Below, piece after piece: positions 23,523 to 33,321 of a stretch of 64,000 nt of DNA. Under the pieces are notes generated by a model, which was not told the DNA's origin, did no database searches, and saw only the letters and a list, made by a program, of their open reading frames with translations. Source of the DNA: CAYPNF01 sp964411985 (GTDB lineage: Bacteria; Verrucomicrobiota; Verrucomicrobiia; Limisphaerales; J093); the NCBI GenBank assembly GCA_964411985.1, contig CAYPNF010000003.1:199108-263107 (forward strand), read 5' to 3'. Numbering within the stretch: the stretch's first letter is position 1; every line of letters starts with the position of its first letter. The position numbers and the translations under genes were made by a program.

Positions 23523-25310
23523 ATGAAAACCTGGATTAGACGCCTCCTTCGTTCCGTAGGACTGTTCACCCTGTGCGGGTTCCTTTCAACTTCGGCTCAG
23601 GACGCTGGCCCCGGTCCTGGGGATTTTGGCCCACCGGACGGCCCAGGGGGCTTCGACGGTCCGCCTCCCTTCGGACCTGGCGGAGGTCCGGGCGGATTTG
23701 GGGGGCCAGGCGGTCCCGGAGGTATGATGGGCAAAAAGACCAAAATTCTGAAAGAGTTCGATAGGGACGGAAACGGGGTTCTAAACAAGGAGGAACGAAA
23801 AGCGGCCCGGGAACAGCTCGCCAAGCAAGGCACCCAGAGGGGACCAGGTCGCCGCGGCGGCCCGCCAGGGGGGCCAGGAGGTGCCGATACCACCCCCACT
23901 CCCGGTGCCAAAGTCGCTCTCTCCGATGTAAAAGTCTACCCGGACGCCGACCTCTATGACACCAAGGTGCTGCGCACCTTCTTCCTCGAATTCGAAGATG
24001 CAGACTGGGAAAAGGAGATGTCGGAGTTCTATCACACCGATGTGGACCTGCCTGCCAAACTCACCGTGGACGGCAAGGTCTACCCAGACGTCGGCGTCAG
24101 GTTCCGCGGCAACTCGTCCTACTTCAGTGTGGGGGCGGGGGGCAAGCGATCCTTGAACTTGTCCCTGGACCTAGTGAAGAAAGACCAGAACATCGGCGGA
24201 TATCACACCCTCAACCTCATGAACTCGCATGAGGACCCCTCGTTCCTTCACATCCCCTTGTACTGCACAGTGGCACGCAATTATCTCCCGGCCCCCAAAG
24301 CTAATTTCGTCCGGGTAGTCATCAACGGAGAGAGCTGGGGGATCTACGCCAACCTCCAGCAGTTCAACAAGGAATTCGTGAAGGAGTGGTACGGCACCAC
24401 CAAAGGCGCCCGCTGGAAGATCCCTGGCAGCCCGGGAGGCCGCGGCGGCTTCAACTACCTGGGTGAGGACTTGGAGCCCTACAAGAAGATCTACGAGATC
24501 AAATCGAAAGACACCGCCAAACCATGGGGCGACTTTATCCGGCTGTGCAAACTCATGGAGGAGACCCCCGCCGACAAACTGGTATCCACCATCAGCCCGA
24601 TCCTGGATATCGAAGGTGTGCTGAAGTTCCTTGCATTGGACATCTCTCTGATCAACGGCGACGGATTCTGGACCCGTGCCAGTGACTATTTCCTTTACCA
24701 GGATGAGAAAGGCCAGTTTCACGTCATCCCCAATGACATCAATGAAACCTTCAGTGTGGGTGGAGGTCCGGGAGGGCCAGGGGGAATGCGCGGTCCCGGC
24801 GGGTTCGGAGGGAGAAGAGGGCGACCCGCCAGTCAGGAAGGAGCCGGTGGCACTGGCAACGTGTCAGGAGGCCCGGACGGAACGCGACCACCGCAGGGTC
24901 AGAGGAGTGGTGGGCCAGGGGGAATGGGAAGGGGTAACGGATACGAATTGGATCCCCTCACCATCGCCAGCGATTCCAACAAACCGCTCGCATCCAAGTT
25001 GCTGGCAGTCCCCGAGCTTCGGGCGAAGTTTCTGGGTTATGTTCGGGACATTGCGCAAAACCAGCTGGACTGGGCCAAATTGGGGCCCATGGCGCAGGAG
25101 TATCACGACCTCATCGAGGCGGACGTAAAAGCAGACACTCGCAAACTCTACTCCACGGAAGCGTTTCTCAACTCCGTGGCAGGAGGAGCCGCCAACAGTC
25201 CTACACAAGCCCAGGGTGGCAGGGGCGGAAGTCTGAAAGACTTCGCCGAGAAGCGGCGGGCCTATTTGCTCAACTACAAGGAGCCTGTCAAGACGGCGAG
25301 CACCCAATAG
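23523..25310 (+). CDS. secreted CotH-family protein with EF-hand and Gly/Pro-rich segments
   Basis: About 595 residues. Signal peptide MKTWIRRLLRSVGLFTLCGF...STSAQ, then a Gly/Pro/Phe-rich low-complexity stretch, one EF-hand-like calcium loop 'EFDRDGNGVLNKEE' (about 75-90), another Pro/Gly stretch, then the CotH domain ('VGVRFRGNSSYFS', 'NLMNSHEDPSFLH', 'NGESWGIYANLQQ', 'DINETFSV'). CotH proteins are atypical secreted kinases; in Verrucomicrobia and Planctomycetes they are common exported proteins of unknown substrate. A second Gly-rich insert (about 415-470) interrupts the C-terminal part. I placed the start at ATG 23523; ATG 23511 is equally possible. It is divergent from the hybrid kinase. 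Confidence 0.87.
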   Translation: MKTWIRRLLRSVGLFTLCGFLSTSAQDAGPGPGDFGPPDGPGGFDGPPPFGPGGGPGGFGGPGGPGGMMGKKTKILKEFDRDGNGVLNKEERKAAREQLAKQGTQRGPGRRGGPPGGPGGADTTPTPGAKVALSDVKVYPDADLYDTKVLRTFFLEFEDADWEKEMSEFYHTDVDLPAKLTVDGKVYPDVGVRFRGNSSYFSVGAGGKRSLNLSLDLVKKDQNIGGYHTLNLMNSHEDPSFLHIPLYCTVARNYLPAPKANFVRVVINGESWGIYANLQQFNKEFVKEWYGTTKGARWKIPGSPGGRGGFNYLGEDLEPYKKIYEIKSKDTAKPWGDFIRLCKLMEETPADKLVSTISPILDIEGVLKFLALDISLINGDGFWTRASDYFLYQDEKGQFHVIPNDINETFSVGGGPGGPGGMRGPGGFGGRRGRPASQEGAGGTGNVSGGPDGTRPPQGQRSGGPGGMGRGNGYELDPLTIASDSNKPLASKLLAVPELRAKFLGYVRDIAQNQLDWAKLGPMAQEYHDLIEADVKADTRKLYSTEAFLNSVAGGAANSPTQAQGGRGGSLKDFAEKRRAYLLNYKEPVKTASTQ

Positions 25311-25886
25311 CATCCAGGAGCCGTGCCCGGAAGAAGGCGATTCGCCCGTTGGTGCGGCGCTATCAATTGATTCGTGTTTGTTGAAGATTCCTGTAACATT
25401 CTCCACCAGTGGTGTGACTTGGTCCTTCATGCTCGTGCTCGTCCCTCCTCCTCGGCAACTGAGCAGAAGCCACGGTTTCGAGGACGAGGACGACCACGAG
25501 GGAGGAGGGACGATTCGAGGGAGAGCACGAATCGCCTTGCGCTGCGATCAAAGGGGTGGCAGTCAGAGACCGCTCTGGAGTCTGGACATCCTTTCTGGCT
25601 CGACTTCATGGTGCTCCTCACCGCACTCCACGACGCTGGCGCGCGGTGGGATTGTTCCTGGCGGACCGTGCGCCGCTGGGGTTTGGATATACGGTCTGAA
25701 GGTTACGAACCCTCGTCGCAGCCTTCAGCGCAGGCTTGGCCGATCACGGCCGCAGAAGAGGGCTGTGGCAGGCGTGACGCGGCGCCTTCTTCCGAAGGTG
25801 ACTTGGCCGGATCTACGCTGGAAACTCGGCATTTGCCCTAACCCAAAACCAGGGGTATAAACAGGGGTAGCAAGCCTAAACCGAAC
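25311..25886. other. 576-bp intergenic gap with a long inverted repeat
   Basis: No gene is visible. It contains the inverted repeat at 25431-25530 and a fragment of the modular repeat ('GCTCCTCACCGCACTCCA' at about 25614-25631, followed by 'CGCTGGCGCG'). Confidence 0.6.
25431..25530. repeat. inverted repeat with polypyrimidine/polypurine arms
   Basis: The left arm around 25432-25454 ('CTCGTGCTCGTCCCTCC', then TCCTCG) pairs with two purine-rich stretches at about 25480-25513 and 25515-25530, which hold GAGGGAGGAGGGACGA and GAGAGCACGA. Strand-asymmetric composition and arms that can pair in more than one register are what the sequence shows. Confidence 0.6.
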
Positions 25887-27245
25887 ATGAACGCCATCAC
25901 GCGCCGTCAATTCGTCAAATCCTCCTCACAATCCAGCCTCGCCGCCGCTGTTTCTTCACTGTCCTTCCTCTCTGCCTCCTCCCCAGGTCGCACCCAGGGG
26001 GCCTCGGAACGAGTCGTCTTAGGTCTCATCGGAGCGGGTGGTCGAGGCTCAGGCCTCGCTGCGAACTTCCTCCAGATTCCCCAGGTAGAGTTCAAGTTTA
26101 TCTGCGACGCCTCCCTTCCACGGGCCCAGGCCTTTGCCGGAGAGATCGCCAAGAAGCAGAATTCCCCACCCCAAGCGGTGCAAGACATGCGCCGAGTCTT
26201 TGAGGATCGCGATGTCCAGGGAGTGGTGATCGCTACCCCGGAGCAATGGCACGCACTGGCCACGATCTGGGCCTGTCAGAGTGGCAAAGACGTCTATGTG
26301 GAGAAGAACCCTTCCCTGTGCATCTGGGAAGGGCAGAAGATGAGGGAAGCGGCCAAGAAGTACAACCGAGTGGTGCAAGTCGGTTTCCAGAATCGCAGCG
26401 GTTCCTACGCCGTAACGGCCCGAGATTACCTTCGCAGCGGGAAACTCGGTAAAGTGGTCCTCGTAAAAGTCTACAACCTGCTCGACGGCGGCGGATGGTC
26501 AGCCCAGCCCAACAGTCAACCACCAGCAGGACTCGACTGGGATCGCTGGCTCGGGCCAGCGCCGAGTGTCCCATATAATGCGGGTCGACACCAGGGTTGG
26601 GGCGATTGGTGGGACTACTGTGGCGGCCCCTTCTCCGGGGATGCCAGTCACCAACTCGATCTCACCCGCATGGTGCTCGGGGATCCAGCCCATCCCAAAA
26701 CCGTCTCCTGCACCGGCGGGCGCCTGGCTTTTCCTGACTCGCGGGAAATGCCAGACCTCATGGCCATCACTTACGACTACGGCGATTTCGTCATGACTTG
26801 CGAAAGCGGTAACTTCGCACCGTACATGAAGAAGTTCCCGCAGGAAGTACGCTATGGCGATCAATGGCCCTACTGGCCGCAAAGTTCTTGCCGCGTGGAA
26901 ATCTACGGAACCAAGCAGCTGATGTATCTCGGCCGACACGGCTGCGGTTGGCAGGTCATGGAAGCCGGCGGCAAGGTCGTGGCACAAGACAAAGGCTATT
27001 TCCCCGACAAGTGGCACCAACCCAATTTCATCGACTGCATCCGCACTCGCCGACAGCCCAACGCCAGCATCGATGTGTGTCACGCGAGCGCTTGCCTGAT
27101 CCACCTGGGCGTGGCCGCTTACCGAACCGGTAACCAGCGATTGGCTTTCGATGCGCAGAAGGAAGTCTTCGTAGGTCATGAAGCTGCCAACGAGTTCGTC
27201 CGATTACCCCAGCGCGCGCCCTACCAAATCCCCACAAACGTTTAG
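25887..27245 (+). CDS. Tat-exported Gfo/Idh/MocA-family oxidoreductase
   Basis: 452 residues. A Tat-like leader 'TRRQFVKSSSQSSLAAAVS' at 4-22, then a Rossmann domain ('VLGLIGAGGRGSGLA'). The usual catalytic EKP motif is replaced by EKNPS (Glu139-Lys140-Asn141-Pro142): lysine is kept but spacing is altered. The C-terminal Gfo substrate domain includes 'GWGDWWDYCGGPFSGDASHQLD'. Family members oxidise or reduce sugars and cyclitols with NAD(P); Tat-exported members in this phylum are abundant and may fold with a bound cofactor in the cytoplasm before export. The natural substrate is unknown. The next gene follows 33 bp downstream on the same strand, suggesting an operon with the hydrolase. Confidence 0.88.
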   Translation: MNAITRRQFVKSSSQSSLAAAVSSLSFLSASSPGRTQGASERVVLGLIGAGGRGSGLAANFLQIPQVEFKFICDASLPRAQAFAGEIAKKQNSPPQAVQDMRRVFEDRDVQGVVIATPEQWHALATIWACQSGKDVYVEKNPSLCIWEGQKMREAAKKYNRVVQVGFQNRSGSYAVTARDYLRSGKLGKVVLVKVYNLLDGGGWSAQPNSQPPAGLDWDRWLGPAPSVPYNAGRHQGWGDWWDYCGGPFSGDASHQLDLTRMVLGDPAHPKTVSCTGGRLAFPDSREMPDLMAITYDYGDFVMTCESGNFAPYMKKFPQEVRYGDQWPYWPQSSCRVEIYGTKQLMYLGRHGCGWQVMEAGGKVVAQDKGYFPDKWHQPNFIDCIRTRRQPNASIDVCHASACLIHLGVAAYRTGNQRLAFDAQKEVFVGHEAANEFVRLPQRAPYQIPTNV

Positions 27246-27278
27246 ATTTCACGAATTCTGGCATTGGACCGTTGCGTT

Positions 27279-29645
27279 ATGGCGCTATCCACTCGCACCA
27301 GCATTTGCCTGCTCGGCGGCTGGGCACTGCTCTCTTCCTGGACACTTGCGGCGGATCCAAACCCGCCTTTGCCAGGCACCGCACCCTGGGACCTCCAGGG
27401 GGATCCTGCCGCGGAGATGGTGTCTGGAATCGATCGATACCTCGACGCGTTTCAGGAACAAGCGGTGAAAGAGCGGGCGGAGCACTGGCCGCTCGACACG
27501 GCAGTTGGCAGCAGAGATCCCTTGGGGTCCGCCGTCGAGACCAACCGGACGCATCTGAAGAGAATTCTTGGAGTGGTCGATCAGCGGGAAGAGGTCAGGA
27601 TGGAGTTCATCGCTCCTTCCTCCAGATTCGGCTACCCAACCGGGACGGAGATCGGGCTGGGCCCTGGTTATCGTATCATGGCGGTCCGTTGGAACGTGTT
27701 CCGGGGAGTCCATGGGGAGGGCCTACTCTTGCTGCCGCACACCCAAATCAAGGCGAACATCATTGCCCTGCCGGACTGCGAATGGACGCCAGAACAATTG
27801 GTAGGACTGGATAAGGGGCTGGAGCCAGAGTGGCAATTTGCGCGGCGCTTCGCCGAGCACGGCTGCCGGGTCCTGGTGCCCTGCCTGATCACGAGAAGCT
27901 CTCCCTCCGCGGGGAGCCCTGGAGCTCGATCCACTCAACACAGCCAAAGAGAGACTCTTTGGAGAGCTGGTTACGAAATGGGGCGAACACCCGCCGGGTA
28001 TGAAATCCAGAAAGTGCTCGCTGCAGCCGACTGGCTGATCCGCACGAAACAGGGATCGACCGAACCCGAGAGTCTGGACGACTGGCTCCGATGGCGCGCA
28101 AAGGCCCCCAAGAACCTCCAAAGCTTGGGGATCGTCGGATACGGCGAGGGCGGCAGGATCGCCTTCTGCGCTGCAGCGCTCGACCCTCGGTTCAAGGCGA
28201 TTGCCATCTCCGGGTATTTCGGTCCCCGGAACCGCCTCCATGAGGAGCCCATCGATCGCAATGTTTGGTCCCTGTTGCGACGCTTCGGTGATGCCGAGAT
28301 CGGCCGGATGATCCTCCCCAGGCCTCTGTTTCTGGAATACGGAAAGTATCCGGAAGCAACCCTCACCGACGCCCAGGGAGGAGCCCCCGGCCAACTGCGT
28401 ACTCCTGCGCAGAGCGCGGTCGAATTGGAATACCAACGGCTACGGCAGCTTGGCAGCGGCGAAATGCCTGCCAATTTGATAAACTCCCCAGCCGGGATCA
28501 TGGATCGGGCGATCGCAGAGCGCTTCTATCGTGAACTGCAGCCACACGGAGATCCCCTGCCCCAGAGCCTAAAAACACCCCCAAGCCGCCTGGAGCGCCT
28601 GGAGGATGACCAGGAACGTCAAAACCGTCAGTATGCCGAGATCCTGGAGGACACCCAGTGGCTCATGCGCGAGTCGGAGTATACCCGAAGAGATTTCTGG
28701 AAGGCAGTGGATCGGTCGAACGCGCAGTCTTTTGTAAAATCCAGCGAGTCTTACCGAAAGGTGTTCCAGGAGGAAGTCGTGGGGATGATTCCCCAAGCCA
28801 GTCTCCCCGCCAATCCCAGGACCAGGTTCCTCTATGAAACCAACGGATATCGCGGGTACGAAGTCTTGTTGGACGTTCACCCCAATATCTTCGCCACTGG
28901 CATCTTGTTGATCCCCACCCATCTCAAACCTGGGGAGCGCCGCCCTGTGGTGGTGTGCCAACACGGACTGGAGGGCAGGCCGCGCGATGTGGCCGATCCT
29001 TCGGTAAATAACCCTGCCTACAACCAATATGCCTGTCGCCTCGCGGAGCAAGGCTTTGTGACCTTTGCCCCGCAGAATCCTTACATCGGCGGCACGCGGT
29101 TTCGGCAACTCCTGAGGAAATCACAACCGCTCGGCCTGACCTTGTGGTCTTTCATTGTCCGCCAGCACGAAGTGATCACCGATTGGTTGGCAGCACAGGA
29201 GTATGTGGACCCGGATCGAATCGCCTTCTACGGCCTCAGCTATGGAGGTAAGACGGCCATGAGAGTACCCGTGCTGGTGAACCGATATTGTCTCAGCATC
29301 TGCTCTGCCGACTACAACGAGTGGATTCTGAAGAACACGTCCGCACGATCCCCCTACAGCTATCTCTGGACCGTTGAGTACGACATGCCCGAATGGAACC
29401 TGGGAAACACCTTCAACTACGCCGAGCTGTCGTGGCTGATCTTCCCACGCCCGTTCATGGTCGAGCGCGGTCACGACGATGGCGTGGCACCTGACGAATG
29501 GGTGGCGTACGAGTACGCGAAAACCAGGCGCCATTACGTCAAGCTTGGCATGGGGAATCGCTCCGCAATCGAGTTCTTCGATGGCCCTCACAGCATCCAC
29601 GGCAAAGGCACCTTCGACTTCCTGCACCGCCACCTGGGCTACTGA
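27279..29645 (+). CDS. secreted double alpha/beta-hydrolase protein
   Basis: About 788 residues from the ATG at 27279, with a signal peptide 'ALSTRTSICLLGGWALLSSW'. Two alpha/beta-hydrolase-like halves are visible. The first has 'SLGIVGYGEGGRIAF' (nucleophile position Gly-Tyr-Gly-Glu-Gly, so no Ser) and is probably catalytically dead. The second has 'PVVVCQHGLEGRP', the elbow GLSYGG in 'RIAFYGLSYGGKTAM', an acid in the 'RGHDDGVAPDE' region and His in 'FDGPHSIHGKG' near the end. The second half is the likely esterase (dienelactone-hydrolase/DUF-type cephalosporin-C-deacetylase relatives). It lies just downstream of the Tat oxidoreductase, so both may act on the same glycoside or ester. Confidence 0.8.
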   Translation: MALSTRTSICLLGGWALLSSWTLAADPNPPLPGTAPWDLQGDPAAEMVSGIDRYLDAFQEQAVKERAEHWPLDTAVGSRDPLGSAVETNRTHLKRILGVVDQREEVRMEFIAPSSRFGYPTGTEIGLGPGYRIMAVRWNVFRGVHGEGLLLLPHTQIKANIIALPDCEWTPEQLVGLDKGLEPEWQFARRFAEHGCRVLVPCLITRSSPSAGSPGARSTQHSQRETLWRAGYEMGRTPAGYEIQKVLAAADWLIRTKQGSTEPESLDDWLRWRAKAPKNLQSLGIVGYGEGGRIAFCAAALDPRFKAIAISGYFGPRNRLHEEPIDRNVWSLLRRFGDAEIGRMILPRPLFLEYGKYPEATLTDAQGGAPGQLRTPAQSAVELEYQRLRQLGSGEMPANLINSPAGIMDRAIAERFYRELQPHGDPLPQSLKTPPSRLERLEDDQERQNRQYAEILEDTQWLMRESEYTRRDFWKAVDRSNAQSFVKSSESYRKVFQEEVVGMIPQASLPANPRTRFLYETNGYRGYEVLLDVHPNIFATGILLIPTHLKPGERRPVVVCQHGLEGRPRDVADPSVNNPAYNQYACRLAEQGFVTFAPQNPYIGGTRFRQLLRKSQPLGLTLWSFIVRQHEVITDWLAAQEYVDPDRIAFYGLSYGGKTAMRVPVLVNRYCLSICSADYNEWILKNTSARSPYSYLWTVEYDMPEWNLGNTFNYAELSWLIFPRPFMVERGHDDGVAPDEWVAYEYAKTRRHYVKLGMGNRSAIEFFDGPHSIHGKGTFDFLHRHLGY

Positions 29646-30066
29646 GCAAGCCTGTAACCGTCTTGCGGCGGGAAACGCAGTGCCACGCCGCTTTTGGAAC
29701 CCACTCAAACCGAACGCACCGCACCGCCCAAAGGGGAAAAGCGGCACCTGAAGGCGTGCGCACTCTGGGTCAGGGGTACTGTGGGAATGGAAGGTAGGGA
29801 CATCGCGCTGCGATGTCCGGGGGTGCGGACGGCCCGGCGGTCCGTCCCTACCAAGACCTGGCGAGGCTTCAGGACTGCGGTGAGGAGCGCAGCGAAGTAC
29901 CGCTTTTGGAACCCTCGGAAAGGATCACGGCGCGTGAGAAAGGAAAGTGCACCAGACTGCCCACTTCGAAAACGATCCTCTACCTACTTTCCCAGGCCAT
30001 GCCGGGGTTGGCCCTACGCACACAGGCAGCTTGCCCACCGGCACCAGATTCCCTAGCCTTGATCTC
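29646..30066. other. intergenic gap filled by repeat copy 4
   Basis: No gene. 29681-29912 is repeat sequence. The remaining 150 bp before the PQQ-propeller gene show no recognisable feature. Confidence 0.6.
29731..29912 (-). repeat. modular dispersed repeat, copy 4, with cruciform core
   Basis: Starts with AAAAGCGGCAC (29737-29747) and ends with GTACCGCTTTT (29897-29907), the same terminal inverted pair as copy 3. The core 29793-29852 is a 60-nt module with outer stem GGTAGGGAC/GTCCCTACC enclosing two inner hairpins, GACATCG...CGATGTC and one around GGACGGCCCGGCGGTCC. 29756-29870 is nearly identical to 33327-33436. A partial further copy of the end (CCGCTTTTGGAACCC) precedes it at about 29688. 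Confidence 0.8.
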
Positions 30067-33000
30067 ATGTCATTTGTGCATGCCATTTGGGCCACGGCCC
30101 TGAGCATCTCTCTTTCCGGCGCGGATTGGCCCACCTACCAGCATGACAATGCCCGCTCGGGTGTCACGGTAGAACAACTCCCCGCCGCCCTCAGCGAGCA
30201 ATGGCGTTATCAAGCCGCGTTGCCTCCTCGACCGGCCTGGCCTGCCCCTGCAAATCGAGATATTTGGAATGAAGTTCGCGAGTTGAAGCCGTTGGTGACC
30301 TATGATCGCGCTTTTCACACGGTAGCGGCAGGTGATCTCGTGTTCTTCGGTTCCTCTGCCGACGATACCGTCCGCGCCTTGGACGCCTCCACCGGCGAGG
30401 AACGTTGGGTGTTCTTCACCGAGGGCCCGGTGCGCCTGGCCCCGGCCGTGGACAACGGCCGGTTGTACGCCGGGTCAGACGATGGGTCCGTCTATAGCCT
30501 GGAGGCGACCACCGGCAAACTGCTCTGGAGGCGCCAACCTGACGCCTCTTCACGCCGACTCCCAGGCAATGGACGGATCATCTCCTCTCGACCCGTCCGC
30601 GCCGGGCTGCTGGTGGAAGGCGGGAGAGTGTACTACTGCGCGGGGCTCTTCCCTGAGGAGGGAGTGCTGGCTTGTGCGTTGCAGGCCGAGACCGGGCAAC
30701 CGGTCTGGGAGAAGCCCCTGACGGACCTTTCACCGCAGGGATATGTGTTGGCCTCCGCCAAACGCCTGTTTGTTCCTACTGGCCGCACAGCGCCCGCGAT
30801 CTTCAACAAGGCGACTGGCGAACTCGAGGCCAGCCTGGACGGACCTGGCGGCGCGTACGCTTTGGTGGTCGATGACTTCTTGTACAACCTCACGGGCCGC
30901 AGCACCCAGGTCGGTCTCGTCGATGCGGCCACTCGCGAACGGATCGCCTCTTTCGACGGCCTCCACGTGATCGCAAAACAGTCCACGGCTTTTCTCCACA
31001 CCCAGAAGGAACTCTCCTCCTTCGATCGCATCCGCCATACCGAACTCTCCCGCCAAAGCGCCGAACTGGATAAGCGTGTCCAGGAACTACGGACGAAACA
31101 GAAGAAGACGGCAACGGCTTCCGTGGCCTCGGAGATCAAGACTCTCCAAGGCGAGATCCGAAAGCTCGACCAGTCCAAGGAAGAGTGCTTCGCCTGGCGG
31201 GTGCCTTGCACGAATTCCTACTCCCTCATCATGGCGGGAAACACCCTCTACACCGGGGGGGATAGTCAGGTCGTTGCCTACGATGCCACCACCGGCCAGA
31301 GGATCTGGGCCGCCACGGTGGATGGCAGTGCCTACGGGCTGAGCGTGGCAAACGGCCGGCTGCTGGTGAGCACGGATCGTGGCACCGTTCACTGTTTTGC
31401 CTCTGCAGCGACATCCACAGCAAGTATGGTCAAGTCATCCGCGGTGGAGAATCCCTACCCGTCCGATGGACTCTCCCCCGTCTACGAGGCGGCTGCAAAT
31501 CAGATCTTAAAGCAGACGGAGATCCGTCAAGGGCTCTGCCTGGTGGTGGGTGCGGAGCAGGGCCGGCTGGCTTTAGAACTGGCTCGTCGCAGCCAACTGA
31601 CCATCGTCGCGGTGGAACCGAGTTTGGAAAAGGTAAGGGTTGCCCGCCAAGCTCTGGCCAAGGCCGGACTTTACGGAAGTCGCGTCGTGGTCCACCAGTC
31701 GGAAAACCTCGAGTCACTGAACTACGGAACGTACCTCTTCAACCTGATCGTTTCGGATCAGATGTTGCTGAACCGCGCATTGCCACATTCCCCGAGTGAA
31801 ATCCAGCGCCTGCTCCGACCGCAGGGAGGCGTGGCGTGTCTCGGGTACCCGGTTGGGAAACCTGTCACGGACCAAAACCGCCAGGAACTGCAACGTTGGC
31901 TGCCCGCTCATCCGGAGTATCATTCGAAGATCGTGGATTCAGAGGGCCTCTGGCTCGCCGTGCGCCGTGACCCCGTGCCCCGTAGCGGCGAATGGACCCA
32001 GTTGTACGCCAATTCCTCCCACACCGCTTGCAGCGAAGACGACTTGCGTGGCCCCATGGCCATCCAATGGTTCGGCGAACCAGGTCCCCGCCAGATCGTC
32101 GACCGCCACCACCGCCCCATGTCGTCCTTGGTGAAAGATGGACGGGTCTTCGTCCCGGGCAACGATACCGTCTTCGCCGTGGACGCCTACAATGGGAGCT
32201 CGTTGTGGCAGCTGGATGTGCCGGACATGCGGCGAGTGGGAGCTCTGAAAGACAGTGGTCAGATGCTGGTGACCTCGGATTCATTGTACTTGGTGCGTAA
32301 GGCGGAATGCTGGCGGGTGCAAGTCGATAACGGTCGCCGTATTGCGACTCTGAAGACACCCTCTTTAGGGCAAAAGGAGCCTCCCGATTGGGGTTACCTG
32401 AACCAGGTGGATGACCGACTGTACGGCACAGCCCAGGCCTCCGGAGCGGGATTCAACCTCCTGCACAAGGACATGGTCAACACCCTGGAGGGCGATTTCC
32501 GCCCTGTAATTGTCAGCCAGGCGCTCTTTTGCCTCGATCGCCATTCCGGCCAGCAGCATTGGATCTATCAGAAGGGAGCGATCATGAATTCTGCCATCGC
32601 CATCGGCGAAAACCGAATCCTATTTGTGGAAAGCCGCAATCCAAACGCCATCAGCAATCGAACCGGTCGCCTGGGCATCCGTGAGTTCTGCGCGAGCGAC
32701 AACTACCTGGTGGCCCTCAACCGGATCTCTGGCAAAGTGCTCTACGAGCGTCCGGTGAAATTCCCGTTTGAACACATCCTGTTCCTGAACTACGCGGAGA
32801 ACACGATCCTGATCACCGGAACGTATAACGAGAAAGACCGTGTCTACTATGGTCTGCGCGCTTTTCATGGCGATACCGGACACGCCAAATGGCAAACGAG
32901 CTACCTGGCGTTGGACGTCCGCGGCAACGAACCCGCCGGCACCGAGGGCTCGCATGGTGAGCAATGGCAACACCCCGTCATCGTCGGGAACCGAGTCTAT

Positions 33001-33318
33001 TCTCGCCCGTACGACTTTGACCTGCACACGGGTGCCAAAGGCTCCAAGACCATCTACCGCGGCGGACACGGCTGCGGTGGCTGGACTGGCTCGCTGCACT
33101 ACCTCTATGGCCGGGGGAGCAATCCGCGCATGTACGATCTCGCGCCCCAGTCCACGCAAGGCGACCGCTTAACCTCCGTCTCGCGCCCAGGTTGCTGGTT
33201 GAACATCATCCCCGCAGGCGGGCTGGTGTTGATCCCCGAATCCAGCTCAGGCTGCAGTTGCGCCTATTCCATCCAGACCTCGCTCGCGATGGTCCCGAGG
33301 TCGGTTTGTCGACCTTGA
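30067..33318 (+). CDS. PQQ-like beta-propeller protein with embedded methyltransferase-like domain
   Basis: About 1083 residues from the ATG at 30067, which opens a short hydrophobic leader (MSFVHAIWATALSISLSG) before 'ADWPTYQHDNARSG', the classic start of secreted PQQ-like/BamB-type propellers. Blade motifs recur ('VRALDASTGEERWVF', 'VYSLEATTGKLLWRR', 'VVAYDATTGQRIWAA', 'LFCLDRHSGQQHWIY'). A coiled coil lies at about 328-375. A Rossmann SAM-methyltransferase-like domain interrupts the propellers at about 475-605 ('LCLVVGAEQGRLALELARR', 'IVAVEPSLEKVRVARQAL', 'NLIVSDQMLLNR'). A second propeller follows, ending 'SGCSCAYSIQTSLAMVP'. The propeller does not prove PQQ binding, and methyltransfer outside the cytoplasm would be odd. 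The function is unknown. Confidence 0.85.
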   Translation: MSFVHAIWATALSISLSGADWPTYQHDNARSGVTVEQLPAALSEQWRYQAALPPRPAWPAPANRDIWNEVRELKPLVTYDRAFHTVAAGDLVFFGSSADDTVRALDASTGEERWVFFTEGPVRLAPAVDNGRLYAGSDDGSVYSLEATTGKLLWRRQPDASSRRLPGNGRIISSRPVRAGLLVEGGRVYYCAGLFPEEGVLACALQAETGQPVWEKPLTDLSPQGYVLASAKRLFVPTGRTAPAIFNKATGELEASLDGPGGAYALVVDDFLYNLTGRSTQVGLVDAATRERIASFDGLHVIAKQSTAFLHTQKELSSFDRIRHTELSRQSAELDKRVQELRTKQKKTATASVASEIKTLQGEIRKLDQSKEECFAWRVPCTNSYSLIMAGNTLYTGGDSQVVAYDATTGQRIWAATVDGSAYGLSVANGRLLVSTDRGTVHCFASAATSTASMVKSSAVENPYPSDGLSPVYEAAANQILKQTEIRQGLCLVVGAEQGRLALELARRSQLTIVAVEPSLEKVRVARQALAKAGLYGSRVVVHQSENLESLNYGTYLFNLIVSDQMLLNRALPHSPSEIQRLLRPQGGVACLGYPVGKPVTDQNRQELQRWLPAHPEYHSKIVDSEGLWLAVRRDPVPRSGEWTQLYANSSHTACSEDDLRGPMAIQWFGEPGPRQIVDRHHRPMSSLVKDGRVFVPGNDTVFAVDAYNGSSLWQLDVPDMRRVGALKDSGQMLVTSDSLYLVRKAECWRVQVDNGRRIATLKTPSLGQKEPPDWGYLNQVDDRLYGTAQASGAGFNLLHKDMVNTLEGDFRPVIVSQALFCLDRHSGQQHWIYQKGAIMNSAIAIGENRILFVESRNPNAISNRTGRLGIREFCASDNYLVALNRISGKVLYERPVKFPFEHILFLNYAENTILITGTYNEKDRVYYGLRAFHGDTGHAKWQTSYLALDVRGNEPAGTEGSHGEQWQHPVIVGNRVYSRPYDFDLHTGAKGSKTIYRGGHGCGGWTGSLHYLYGRGSNPRMYDLAPQSTQGDRLTSVSRPGCWLNIIPAGGLVLIPESSSGCSCAYSIQTSLAMVPRSVCRP

Positions 33319-33321
33319 AGC

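Noticed and set aside
25374..25860. Overlapping plus-strand frames in the gap before the Tat oxidoreductase
   Set aside because: They cross the inverted repeat and a repeat fragment, and their Arg/Ser/Pro-rich text has no protein character.
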